Source of the DNA: Micropterix aruncella
Taxonomy: Eukaryota; Arthropoda; Insecta; Lepidoptera; Micropterigidae
Direction of reading: 5' to 3'
Length of the DNA stretch: 64,000 bases
Assembly: GCA_944548615.1 (NCBI GenBank)
Contig: OX155952.1
Coordinates: 2,135,001 to 2,199,000, forward strand
The translations under genes and the position numbers were made by a program. How positions within the stretch are numbered: the first letter of the stretch is position 1; each line of letters begins with the position of its first letter. The notes under the pieces were generated by a model, which saw nothing but the letters and a program-made list of their open reading frames with translations, was not told the origin of the DNA and did no database searches. Below, one piece after another: positions 1 through 10,499 of the stretch.

Positions 1-518
1 GCTTTGAAGAACTTTTCTAATAGCTTTCTTGACAGTGGGTTGCACAACTTTCTTCCTTTTAATTGCCTTTTTATTATTTTCAATTTCGTTCTTTTCCGGT
101 GTGTCAGTTGCAATAAGAGATTTGCCTAATCGCCTCGGCTTTCTTTTTTTGTTTCTTGCAGATGCCTTTAAAGGTTTTCGGAATTCATCTGGTGTAACTA
201 GCCGGACAGATAAGGCAACTTTGGCATGTGATGACCTGGGAGAGGTTTCATCAGGGTCTTGTCTAGCCACTAATGGTAGTGGTGATGAAGATTGTGACTG
301 AAGAGAATGGTTCTCTTGTGATCGTTGTCTTGGGATTGCATCAGCAGGGTGGATTATTGCTGCCAAACACATATGAGACAGGGAAGGTGGAGTTGTAGCA
401 CAAACTATTGAAGATAGCGTAACAGACACAGACGCATCACTTGTGATTTGAACAGAAGATTCAACAATCGACTGTTCAATTGCGTCTATCACAGAGGGAT
501 TTGGAGTATCTTCAAAAT
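1..518 (-). CDS. pogo-like transposase, exon 2 (partial, runs off the left edge)
   Basis: After splicing at 518 the minus-strand frame is open to base 1 without a stop. It encodes a Ser/Thr/Pro-rich linker followed by a Lys/Arg-rich tract (about positions 30-160) that looks like a nuclear localisation or DNA-contact region. The related transposase at 58632-60350 has a comparable low-complexity and basic C-terminal arm ending in a PHD finger. Any PHD finger here would lie beyond the window. This part is less conserved than the catalytic core and is called from open frame, splice fit and composition. Confidence 0.65.
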
Positions 519-608
519 CTGAAAGGAAAAAATACTGTTGGCATGTGGGTTCGACACCTTAAAATAACTAAAAAAAATATTTAAATAAGTGTTAGGTAGG
601 CTGCATAC
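519..608 (-). other. 90-bp intron of the pogo-like transposase gene
   Basis: On the minus strand the intron begins GTATGCAGCC at 608 and ends TTCCTTTCAG at 519. Splicing joins codon phase 1 to a downstream frame that remains open for about 172 codons to the window edge. That is the main evidence that the intron is real. Confidence 0.75.
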
Positions 609-1848
609 CTGTTGGTTTCTCAGCAGCAGGCCTGTCAGTGACGCTGCTCGGCATGAAGTCTTCCTCCGAGAATATATCTCTGTCGAACGGGTATATTCCG
701 GTTTTCCTGAATGACTGCTTTATGTTAAGTGGAGTCATACTCTTTTCAAAAGCTTGACCAACTAGTGTTCCAATATCGTAAATGGTCACTGGACATCCAG
801 GATTTCGCATCATCCATGACTCCATCGCTGATGCATAGTAAGATTTAAACGGTCCATAGATGCCGACGTCTAACGGCTGAAGTTTCGCCGATGTGTGTGG
901 GTGTAAAGTAAGCACAGTCACCCCTGACTCTTTAGCCAAATTAAGTGCTTCAATCGATAGATGTGATTCATGATTGTCCATGATGAGAACTGTTGGAGAA
1001 TCTTTCGTAGATCCTGACCTCTGCACAAAATGCTGCATCACCTGTACAAACGTTTCAGTATTCATCCACCCAGTAGGAGTGGCGAGGATAAGAGAACCAG
1101 GTGGTGTCCCAACTTTCATGCGAGGATTTATATTCTTGCGTGGGAAGACCAATACGGGTGGAAGGGGAACACCTCCTGCACTTATGATATTACACGTTGT
1201 GACAAGTGTACCTTTTTCACCTCTAGACACTTTGCATATATTCCTTTTTCCCTTCGGAGCTAAAACTCGTGGATTTTTCTGCACAGTACTTGTAGCAGTT
1301 TCATCTAAATTATAAATGCGCGTGCCATCTGCAAAGGCTGGACTGCGGCTAAGCACATTTTGAAGGTTGTCGAAAAATATTTTAACAGTTTCCCTATTGA
1401 ACGCTGTTGCTCGCGCCAAGCTGCAGTTTTCAGGTTTACGTAATGACATCTCAGGGAATCGCTCACGAAACCCTCGGAACCAATCTATGCCAGCCATTTT
1501 GTTCGCTTCCCAACTCTCAGGAACTGGTATATTGTTCATTTTTGCCATATCATAAGCTATTTTGCGGCAATCTTTAGTGATAAGACCATAAAACATTAAG
1601 GCACACTTTTGGTAATAATCACGTAAGGCCTCCTCATGTTCAGCCTTAAATATTTTCCTGACGGAATAATTTGGCGTCAGGCGGTCAGGATTTTTTTTTC
1701 CATGATATCTTTGCAGAGTAGAAAAAGCAATGAAATGCTCTTTCGCTGCTTGCCTGATGCTTTTTCCGGCCTTTATAGCATCTAATGCCTTTTTCATTTG
1801 ATCTTCCGTATGAATACCAATTTTTCTACTAGGTTTATTTCTGCCCAT
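609..1848 (-). CDS. pogo-like (HTH_psq + DDE_1) transposase, exon 1
   Basis: This exon encodes about 413 residues of a pogo/jerky-type transposase that would bind transposon ends in the nucleus and cut and paste DNA. I see an N-terminal pipsqueak-like helix-turn-helix at residues 15-50 and a DDE_1 catalytic core. The acidic residues are D182 (NLDET), D291 (IMDNHESH) and D327 (LQPLDVG), with 35 residues between the last two, as expected for this family. Read without splicing the frame stops at 592, but the sequence at 609/608 (ACAG, then GTATG) is a good donor and exon 2 stays open. The ATG at 1848 lies one base after a T-rich AG acceptor (AG at 1851-1850), so a leader intron is likely. The relative at 58632-60350 has the same architecture. 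No internal stop or frameshift is visible. Confidence 0.85.
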
Positions 1849-2402
1849 TCTGTAAAAAAATCATTTTATTTTCATCAAAGATATACCTAGCTTTATAATA
1901 GGTAAATTGTTTCTATTTCCTGTAGGTATATTAGTTATGATTAAAACATAGCAGAACCATGCGCATCGCCTCAACAACGAGTCCACAGTGAATCGCGATC
2001 CACTGAGTACACAGTGGATCAGACCCACCCTTGACCATAGACCTATGTTAAATGCAAACAAGAACCAACCTGTTAAGAACAAAGCTAGTCAATCATCTAT
2101 GTGATATATTACAGCGTACTAACAAGGTCACAGTATGGTAATACAAGTTTACCTATATCTATTATAAGTTAGGAATTATAAACAAAATATCAACTCACAT
2201 TTCAAAATATTTTATGAGCGTCACGATAAAATCGGCCGTAGCACGTTGTCATCTGGGCGCAGCTGCGCGGGAACTGGCGGAGCAGGGATTGCTTATAGGG
2301 AGGCGTCTGTGAGCGGACAAGCGTCTGCGCTATCGTACTTATTTTCGTCAATATGTGCGTGACCCACTGTACCCAACTGACCCACCGTTTACCCGGTAAC
2401 CC
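1849..2402 (-). other. leader and candidate 5' terminus of the left pogo-like element
   Basis: This non-coding stretch precedes the transposase start. On the minus strand it opens at 2402 with GGGTTACCGGGTAAACGGTG directly after a TA dinucleotide (2403-2404). Repeated GGGTC/GTGGGTC motifs follow, reminiscent of pogo-type subterminal repeats. A leader intron ending at 1850 is probable, with the donor possibly near 2152 (AG/GTAAAC). The other terminus lies outside the window, so the inverted-repeat assignment cannot be checked here. Confidence 0.4.
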
Positions 2403-2599
2403 TATATATTTTTTTTATTTAAATATAAGTTGCGATTTCCTCAATGGTAAAACAAAATTAGAATAAGCACTACTTAGTCGACAATGCATGAAATTCAAAA
2501 AATGCCTATACGAGCGATACCCGAATACCTCCAACTTAAAGCATTTCTCCTACATAATAGTGATTTAATATATAATACATACATATTTTATGTAATACA

Positions 2600-2826
2600 C
2601 TAGCTGCGCCCCGCGGTTTCACCCGCGTGGTGATGGAAAATTGTGATAATGATGATAGAAAACTGTCTATCTTTATAAATTATAGCCTATGTGTTATTCT
2701 GATGTGTAAGCTATATTATTGTAAAGTTTCATCAAAATCCATTCAGTAGTTTTTGCGTGAAAGAGTAACAAACATCCATACATAGGTACATTATTACAAA
2801 CTTTCGCGTTTATAATAGTAGTAGGT
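2600..2826 (-). mobile_element. short non-autonomous Helitron (Lep1-like), copy 1
   Basis: On the minus strand this 227-bp element has the typical body and ends with a GCGGGTGAAACCGC hairpin, then GGGGCGCAGCTAG, followed by T. The 5' end (about 2826) is slightly degenerate. Helitrons end in CTRR after a short hairpin and insert between A and T, which fits. There is no coding capacity, so mobilisation would depend on a Rep-helicase supplied elsewhere. Confidence 0.85.
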
Positions 2827-3168
2827 TACATTTTATAATACTCATAAAGTTATATTATTCGAGTATTAAACTAGGGGCGTTCAAAAATAGTGATTATCAG
2901 TTACAAACTCTCTGAAAGATAAAAATAAATACTAGCAGGCACAGTATCTGTTATTATTCCCTAAAAACAAAAAATGATTTTCTTTTGTTTTTTTTTTAAT
3001 AAGTCATTTTTTCGCATCTTGTCGAAGCGTGTTGGCGAAAGTGGTAAAAAAGAATTTCCGCGCGGTAGTTAAATATACCTTTGCTTGAATTTTTGTACGG
3101 AGTGAGTATTTCAAGACTTACGAGATACGTTAGGGGTTACAGGTTGGTGTGTTGAGGGCGGGGAATAA

Positions 3169-3303
3169 CCAACTAACGACGACCCCCGCGCGGGTCGCCT
3201 TACGACGGCAATCACTGAAGAAATAGTTAAAAAAGTGGGGAAAAATATTTTAGCTGATCACGGTACGTTTTATTGCTGGAGACGTGAAGACTTCGAGAGG
3301 TAG
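3169..3303 (+). pseudogene. mariner transposase fragment (linker region)
   Basis: A 44-codon open stretch contains DDPRAGR followed by TEEIVKKV and ILADHGTF. This resembles the mariner linker between the two DNA-binding domains, where DDPRSGRP is a hallmark. The flanking sequence shows no continuing similarity in any frame, so I read it as a short decayed fragment. The match is by eye and short, hence the modest confidence. Confidence 0.4.
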
Positions 3304-3599
3304 TGGGCATAGTATTATATACTATCGCTTAGGGATGAACAGGTATCCGTAGAATCCGTACGCTGGATACCTACCCATAATGCTTACAGACGCGCATAAA
3401 AAACTAAACTGAAGATTTCGCATCAAAATTTGCTGCTTAATTACGTCTGCTCGGTGTCTACCGACTGGCTAGAACCCTAAGTACAGGCTTTCCATAAAAA
3501 TGTTAACAGCCTATGCATAATATTTTTTTTATTAATTCACCCGTCAGCGACTGTCGACACAGCTAGTACAGCAAAAAATTCGACACCCGCTACAGAATG

Positions 3600-4792
3600 T
3601 GAACTATTGTATTAATAATAATAATAAGTATTTTTATTACGGCTTTTATATAAAGTATTAGTGGTTTATGTATTTATCCATATACGTATATTTCCGGAAT
3701 ATACTCAATCAGACCTTTCATTTGACACTAAACACGATATATTTATGTTAATTTATAGACATTTAGACAACTGCTTACTTGATATTTCGACAGTTAAGGT
3801 ACCATTATGACACTCGGGATGACATAACGATTCTAACAATACCACACACTTCTAAATCGGTTCAAGCGTTTAGAAGTTATGGTGGAATAAATAAACGGAA
3901 AACATACATAGATGAAACCTTAACACTTTACACTCCATTTTTGTTGGGCAGTCGTGTAAAAATACGAGATTCAAAACTAAAAATAATCGAACGCGTTGTT
4001 GCGGGTAATTTTACTTTCTATGTCTTCCAACGATGTCGTGACAAGAAAATAAAAAGTGTACCGTGCGAATATGCACTTTAATTTGTTATTATTTTAAATT
4101 CTGTGTTTCGGTCAGTCTCTAACTACCTTTATTTTATACAGAAATATCTGTTACCCTACTATATTTATCACACTGATTCCGAATCTGTAAAAATCTTTGC
4201 TCTATCTCTATAAATAAGCGAGATATATGCGTTTAAAGATGCGTCACATATATGGCGGTAGGTTGTTGTTTTACTTAAACGATTCATAAACATCTGGCGG
4301 TAGATTAAGTTAGTTTTTTTTTTAATATAGCAGTTAGGTTAGGTTAAACTGCACAAATTCGCTTTATTGGTCATTTAAAACAAGCCTTTTCGGGTGGTTT
4401 CTCTATTTCCGAGAGTTATCAGTCACATGTTTTATAAATATTACTAAATTAGAGGTAAATGTCTTTGGGATCTGATGACTGACCGACAAAAAAGGAGTGT
4501 TATGTGTTCAGGGTTCATCTATGTAGGTATGTGTTACACCACAACTTCTAAACGCTTGGACCGATTTAGAAGTTTGTGGTATTGTTAGAACCGTTATGTC
4601 ATCCCGAGTGCCATGTGGTACCATTCCAAATGTCTATAAATTAACATAAATATATCGTTTTCAGTGTCAAATTAAAGGTCTGATTGAGTAAATTCCAGAA
4701 ATATACGTCTATCTAATGGATAAATACATAATCATCAAATATTACATTAAAAAACCGTAATGAAATTAATTGTAAATACAATAGTTTACTTT
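3600..4792. repeat. long inverted repeat (foldback), arms 3600-3955 and 4473-4792
   Basis: The left arm read forwards matches the right arm read as its reverse complement over about 320-350 bp, with roughly 80% identity and a few indels. Shared anchors include ACTTCTAAATCGGT, GGCACTCGGGATGACATAAC and TTAATTTATAGACATTT. The spacer (3956-4472) is unrelated AT-rich DNA. It could be a foldback transposon or two copies of one repeat inserted head to head. No protein is supported; the 100-codon frame at 3779-4081 lies mostly inside the arm. Confidence 0.65.
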
Positions 4793-5039
4793 ATGTAACG
4801 GCAGTCGTGTTTTTTATTCTTTTTGATATATTTACTTGTTATCGTATCGTTTACAATAAAACGCAAACTGCAGAAAGTCCACTTGGGATATTTTCTTGCA
4901 AATTTGTATGAGATGTCAACGAGGACTCAAGTCACTACCAGATTGTGGACGTATCGTAATGTTTTGTTACACAGAGCAACTGATATTGAGTCATGAGCGC
5001 ATCCAACGAGCAAACACACCATTGCTGCAATCACCGCGA

Positions 5040-5660
5040 GCCATAATATTTTTGTTTTTTCAGGACCACGCGGGACGGCGCGGCGCAATTTGTTTGTTTA
5101 CATTTCGTTTGCGAGGGAAACTGGCAGCACTGGCTGCAGCGGGGGAGGATCTCCGCTGGAGGATTGGCAGCGCCGCTCCGAGGCGGAAGAACATCAAAGG
5201 CGAGATCGGGCGCCAAGGACGCGGGCGGCGCGTCGCGCGCACGCGGCCCGCCGTCCATCCGCCATGTAAACAACAACACAAACAAACGAACCTGCGAGGG
5301 GCGCGGTTGGTGTAGCTGCGTCGCCGCGCACGCAATATCCACCGCGTCGTCGTCGTCACTATGCCCGCACAAACACCGCACTGACAAACACAATTATTTC
5401 GGCTACACTGCACACAACAAGCACGCACTCACGCACCCGCCGCCCCGCGCCGAAATAGAGATGCCGCCGCGACGCAATGGCGTCACACTGAAAACGTTCT
5501 CAAACGTAAACAAACATGAGGTCGAGACGTCGCGCGGCGCAGCGCGCGAAACACACCCACCGCGTGCGAGATTCCGCGACAAACTGAATAGAGCAGGCAC
5601 AGGCAGCGGCGGAAGAAGGAGAGAAGACCGCGGTGCTGCCAACCAACAATAACAATGCAA
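5040..5660. promoter_or_regulatory. CpG-dense GC-rich island 1
   Basis: This stretch is strikingly GC- and CpG-rich against AT-rich surroundings, with many CGCG and GGCGC motifs and runs such as CGTCGTCGTCGTC. Several frames are open only because GC-rich DNA has few stops; none shows a recognisable domain, so I do not call a protein. It may be the promoter or 5' UTR of a host gene whose coding exons lie elsewhere. There is no clear TATA box or start site. Confidence 0.4.
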
Positions 5661-5689
5661 CCTAACCTAATTTATCAACACCTAATAAT

Positions 5690-5810
5690 AAAAAAAACAT
5701 TGATTACCTACCAAATCTCAAAAATTCTACAATGTTAAAGCTTTGCCATTCGGTTCCTGGTAAAAGCAAAATCAATGTTTTATAGTAATTAATTCATAAT
5801 TAAAAAAAGC
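5690..5810 (+). repeat. fragment of a LINE 3' UTR family
   Basis: The motif TTTGCCATTCGGTTCCTG, followed by AGCAAAATCAATGTTTTATA, matches the 3' UTR repeats at 52826-52975 (plus) and 25606-25765 and 62146-62345 (minus). It is a short decayed fragment ending in an A-rich stretch. Confidence 0.5.
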
Positions 5811-6469
5811 AACTTTCAAGTTGCTAGGTATCTTTGAGTACTGGAGCTATTACTCTTCTTCTAGTTATGTAGAGTGACGTAATGGGTGTAATCATATAAT
5901 CACTTTTTCTTTTAAAAGCCGAAGAAAACCACACGGTGAAATAGAAGATAAGAAAATCTCAAAGAAATCCAAATTTGCTTTTTCATTAACTACATATAAC
6001 AATAATTCTCACTACCTGACGTCATAGAAGTCTTCTGTGGAGTGGGGGTGAGTTTGATTTCGCGGCTTGAGGTTGATCACTCGGCTATTTTTCCCATATT
6101 ATTATTGTTACACTCTACTGGCAGATTGCTAATCTTTCTTTTACATAATACTAATACTGAATAGTCCCCAGATTACTATCACTTTTCTCGGCACCAGAAG
6201 CGTTCAAAGGTTAGTAGTTTTATTATAAAAAATATCTCAATTCAGTTGTAAAAAATGCAGTGAAATTCCATGAATCTAAACTAAACCTACAAAAACTAAA
6301 AAAAATAGGAATTAAAATTGTGGCAGTTTTTATTTTTAAAAAAATATGTAGGTATGTATTTTAACAGGTTACTAAGATTTTCGAATAAATTTGTCATGTT
6401 GAAAGATCGATCACTCGAAACGCCAAAGAATTGTATCTACAGGCCTAGAATCTAAGATGCTAATGGGCA

Positions 6470-6840
6470 CCGACCACGTGGCCTTGTTATCGGCTTTTCG
6501 CGCCTACTCGGTTTATTATTGTATCGTGTTGGCAACGCCGTTATGCGGCGGCGGCGCAGGAATGCGAAGCCCCCCTCCCCCCTCTCTTTACTCGTCGCGT
6601 ACGTCGACCGCGCGGTCGCCCCGCCCCCTCCCCCACCCCGCGCGGTAGCGCTCTTGGCGAAAACAGAAGAATTTTAACTTGACGTCCCCCACAATCCAAC
6701 AACCGACCAGGGGTCGTCAACTGCGCCCGCAAAGAATGGGGTAGGCTAAGTCGACATTCGAGTCGGGCGTCATAAAAATGATTGACGTCAACTAGTAATT
6801 ACGATCAACTTGCGACGCGACGTACCGCGCGTGAGAGGAT
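6470..6840. promoter_or_regulatory. CpG-dense GC-rich island 2
   Basis: A second GC-rich patch contains C-runs around 6572-6640 and CGCGCGG motifs. It holds a palindromic CACGTG (6475-6480) and a TGACGTCA-like site near 6783. Its closeness to island 1 suggests both belong to one ancestral regulatory region, but no exon can be attached. This is inference from composition. Confidence 0.3.
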
Positions 6841-7055
6841 TCTACCTACGTCTGTTGCAAGATGACTGGCACAATTTCTAATCATAATGTTTAAAAAAAA
6901 ACTGAAAAAATTACAACTTCTCGAAATTCCAGGATAACCACAAAATTCACACATTTCGAAACATATTTTTTATCAGGTAATTTTATATTTTCATATCAGT
7001 TCATATTTTCATAACCTGCGTACCTATACTATATAACTATAGTTATATAATGTTA

Positions 7056-7279
7056 TCCTACTACTCTTATAAACGCGAAAGTTTGTAAGAATGTATGTAT
7101 GGATGTTTGTTACTCTTTCACGCAAAAACTACTGAATGGATTTTGATGAAACTTTACAATAATATAGCTTACACATCAGAATAACACATAGGCTATAATT
7201 TATAAAGATATTATAGTTTTCTATCATCATTATCACAATTTTCTATCACCACGCGGGTGAAACCGCGGGGCGCAGCTAG
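7056..7279 (+). mobile_element. short non-autonomous Helitron (Lep1-like), copy 2
   Basis: This 224-bp copy has clean termini: A (7055) then TCCTACTA at the 5' end, and the GCGGGTGAAACCGC hairpin plus CTAG (7276-7279) then T (7280) at the 3' end. The A/T flanks are the expected insertion site. It is probably one of the younger copies here. Confidence 0.92.
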
Positions 7280-7369
7280 TATAAATATAAATATTATATT
7301 TTATATATATATTCAGTTATTTTACTGTTTTTTTGTATATTTTAAAGAAGAAAACAGATTTTAAGTATA

Positions 7370-7591
7370 TCCTACTACTATTATAAACACGAAAGTTTGT
7401 AATAATGTATGTATGGATGTTTATTACTCTTTCACGCAAAAACTACTAAATGGATTTTAATGAAACTTTATAATAATATAGCTTACACATCAGAATAACA
7501 CATAGGCTATAATTTATGAAGATATTAGTTTTCTATCATCATTATCACAATTTTTCATCACCACGAGGGCAAAACCGCGGGGCGCAGCTAG
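7370..7591 (+). mobile_element. short non-autonomous Helitron (Lep1-like), copy 3
   Basis: This 222-bp copy lies only 90 bp downstream of copy 2 in the same orientation. The 5' flank is A (7369) and the CTAG end (7588-7591) is followed by T. The 3' hairpin is damaged (GAGGGCAAAACC replaces the usual stem), so it is somewhat older than copy 2. Confidence 0.9.
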
Positions 7592-7833
7592 TTGTATTTA
7601 TTTTTTTAACAATAATGAAACACTAAAGTGTATAATTTGATAATAAGAAATTGAATTTTAATATTACATAGGTTCTTAGGTACATATGAAATTGGCGTTT
7701 TCTCGAACTGGCTAATTTGATCTCAAATATCTGGCGTTGGGTTAGGAATTCCAAATTCAAGTTTATGCTTGTGTATTTGCGTTTCGAATGTTTCGAGGGA
7801 TTCATTTGTTTTCGCGCCATTTAATTTTTCTTT

Positions 7834-8790
7834 GACATCGTTTTATTCACAGTATGGAAAACTAAAATATCGCGTTAGTTACGAATACGAGTTCCACCAT
7901 GGCACCAGCGCTACAGAAACAGCTCGAAGGATGATGTATATGGGGGAGCTACTGTAAAAGAAAGCGCGGTATGTTTTTGGTTCCAACGTTTTAGTCCTGG
8001 AAATTTTGACCAACAGAACAAACCCCATGGGCGGCCGGAGAGCCTAGTGGGCAATGAAGAATTAAAAGTGATTGTGAAGCGGATCCATGGCAAACCACGT
8101 CAGAGCTAGCGACAGGCTTCTGTGTGAGTGATAAAACAATTTCAATTCACTTGAAACAAATTGGAAAAGTGAAAAAGTTCGGAAAATGGGTACGGCATGA
8201 ATTGAGTGAGGCACACCCACAAACACGCGTCGAGTGCTGCGTTAAATTACTCAACCGTCATAATAACGAAGGAATTTTGAATCGTATCGTTACTTGTGAT
8301 GAAAAATGGTTCCTGACAATAATCGTAAACCCTCATCACAATGGTTGGACCCAGGAAAACCGGCCACATCCTGTCCCAAGCGAAAGTTTACTCAGAAAAA
8401 TGTACTGGTAAATGTCTGTCTGGTGGACCAGTGCTGGTGTCATCCTAAAATCAGGTTTCTAAAATCTGGCCAGACGATCACGGCAGATCTGCAATTGCTC
8501 TAGCCCACTGCTGCTTCAGGACAACGCTAGACAACACACTGCATAAAAGACGGTCGCTTAATTAGAGAAGCTGCGATTGGAATGTCTCCGACATCCCCTA
8601 TACTCCCCGGACCTTGCTTCGACAGATTACTTGCAAGGAAAAAAAAATTATTCCGATGAGGCAATCCAAACCGCATTCAAAGATTTATTGATTCTCGCTC
8701 CCACATTTTTTTCAGCAAAGGAATCAATGAACTACATATAAAATGGCGAAAGTGCTTAGATAATTAATGGAGTAGGTACTCACAAGCTGC
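7834..8790 (+). pseudogene. mariner transposase pseudogene
   Basis: Pieces in several frames spell a mariner transposase in order. YEFHHGTSATETARR (helix-turn-helix start) lies near 7880. Then come FWFQRF and NFDQQNKP, a linker, VSDKTISIHLKQIGKV, ECCVKLLNRHNNEGIL and IVTCDEKWF with the first catalytic Asp near 8300. LLLQDNAR (second Asp) is near 8510 and YSPDLASTD (third Asp) near 8600. At least five frameshifts and one or more stops separate them, so no active enzyme can be made. The intact open part is 8124-8411. Confidence 0.85.
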
Positions 8791-8815
8791 TGTGAGCTTT
8801 ATAATACCCATTTAA

Positions 8816-9222
8816 ATAGTATTGATATGTTTAATATTTCCATAATTACTTATAAATACTCCGTAAATCAAACTATTCGTTTTAGCTATTTTTATTGATT
8901 ATTATTATTATTATTATATTTTATATACGCTACTATTAATATCATACACGCTCACACTCTACACCCACAAGATCATCACACTCCCACAAACACAGACACA
9001 TACACCCTAAATACTAGACTCTTATGTAGCACTGAAATTGAAGGTACATTAGTTTTATTAGGTTGTTTTTTTTAAACGTAATTTATGTAATTTTATTGAA
9101 ATCCGTAACCGGTTTTATTTGTTGTAAATCTGTATCCCTTTTATTTAAATATTATTACTGTAATACTGTGTGATTTCTGACTAATGAATTTATTTGAATT
9201 GAATAACAATAGTACATACTTT
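8816..9222 (+). mobile_element. 5'-truncated LINE 3' end inside the mariner
   Basis: A non-coding AT-rich stretch follows an (ATT)n run and ends in TTATTTGAATTGAATAA, which resembles the short-repeat tails of insect LINEs. It interrupts the mariner 3' region. No coding sequence is left and the clade cannot be told. Confidence 0.35.
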
Positions 9223-9269
9223 GATGGATATATATTTTTTTTCGTTCCACATTTTTCATCCTACTAATA

Positions 9270-9422
9270 TCCTACTAATATTATAAACGCGAAAGTTTGT
9301 ATGTATGTATGGATGTTTGTTACTCTTTCACGCAAAAACTACTAAATGGATTTTGATGAAACTTTACAATAATATAGCTTACACATCAGAATAACACATA
9401 GGCTATAATTTATAAAGATATA
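9270..9422 (+). mobile_element. short Helitron (Lep1-like), copy 4, 3'-truncated
   Basis: It starts at ATCCTACTA (9269 onwards) and follows the family consensus to ATTTATAAAGATATA. It then changes abruptly to unrelated sequence at about 9423, so the hairpin and CTAG terminus are missing. It lies inside the mariner element. Confidence 0.8.
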
Positions 9423-9517
9423 GTGTGAATTATCTAAAATATAACGATAACTGTCAAGTAAGTAGAAAAAAAATCTAAGAAATCTAAGTGTTATTGACAT
9501 TCGAAATTTAAATTCTA

Positions 9518-9751
9518 TCCTACTATTCTACTTCCTACTAATATTATAAACGCGAAAGTTTGTATGTATGTATGGATGTTTGTTACTCTTTCACGCAAAA
9601 ACTACTGAATGGATTTTGATGAAACTTTACAATAATATAGCTTACACATCAGAATAAGACATAGGCTATAATTTATAAAGATATATGGTTTTCTATCATC
9701 ATTATCACAATTTTCCATCACCACGCGGGTGAAACCGCTGGGCGCAGCTAG
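9518..9751 (+). mobile_element. short Helitron (Lep1-like), copy 5
   Basis: This copy runs from ATCC (9517-9520) to GCGCAGCTAG (ending 9751) followed by T. The 5' end carries an extra partial repeat (CTACTATTCTACTTC) before the normal body. It lies directly inside the mariner right terminus. Confidence 0.88.
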
Positions 9752-9789
9752 TATATAATAAAACGCCAATTTTATATGTAAAGACCTAA

Positions 9790-10480
9790 TATAAATTTTA
9801 TATAAATATCAATTTTAATCATTTTATTCGAATTTTCTGATATTTTCCTAATACACATGAGACAATTATGCAATTTTGATTTTTATTATGACTTATATTG
9901 CATTATTTTAAATTTTTATATCTTTAAAATTGTTAACATAATTAATATTATTGTATTAAGACCTATAGGGTTATTTATATTGCAACGCCTAATTCGAGGC
10001 AGAATGTATGCTATCTTGTAATAACAATACCGCAGTTAATTTACAGTATAATTTCGATCAATAAAGAATCTAAATTTAAGTCAAAAAATAACCAAGACTC
10101 TTGCCAAACTATTTTTTTTTAAATCCCAAAAATAATAAATATTTATTAATCTTATTTTAAATATCAAATATAAAAGTAAATATTATTAAAGGAAACGATA
10201 GTTTTGAACTCTGCCAAGTGATCATCGATTTTCTCCCTAACTCTCACGATGCGTCGCTCACAACAATGGTTACAGATGCCAGGACAGAAAACATCCCCAT
10301 TGCAACATTATTTAAATAACGAAAATAGGGATTTCTATTTATTTATTTATTACCTCTATCAAGGTTTATGCACTTTTATTTTTATTGTCTAACCTAACTA
10401 GACACAAGTATAAATACAGGTTTTTAGCAATATATTATTAATACAGACAGAAATGTCTTAAAAAATAAAAAAAGTTATTT
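9790..10480. other. AT-rich intergenic DNA, no gene seen
   Basis: This holds low-complexity A/T-rich sequence and short TTTATTTATTTATT runs. A possible LINE-type 3' tail lies near 10059-10080 (CAATAAAGAATCTAAATTT). No frame has recognisable protein similarity. Confidence 0.4.
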
Positions 10481-10499
10481 AAAAAAAAGGAAGAAGGTA

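Larger units (their letters stand above)
7671..9789 (+). mobile_element. decayed mariner element with nested insertions
   Basis: The left terminus (7671-7702) contains ACATATGAAATTGGCGTTTT. The right terminus (9760-9789), read in reverse complement, is TTAGGTCTTTACATATAAAA followed by TTGGCGTTTT, giving terminal inverted repeats of about 30 bp. TA dinucleotides lie at both edges. Only about 1.1 kb is mariner sequence; a LINE 3' end and two Helitrons fill much of 8816-9751. The transposase inside is broken. Confidence 0.75.

Noticed and set aside
974..1315. 113-codon plus-strand frame
   Set aside because: It is the antisense shadow of the pogo-like transposase catalytic domain.
3779..4081. 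100-codon frame MIFRQLRYHYDTRDD...
   Set aside because: It lies largely within the foldback arm. The inverted partner copy does not preserve the frame.
5164..5652. 162-codon Arg/Ala-rich frame in the GC-rich island
   Set aside because: Overlapping long frames occur on both strands here because CpG-rich DNA has few stop codons. No domain, no conserved motif.
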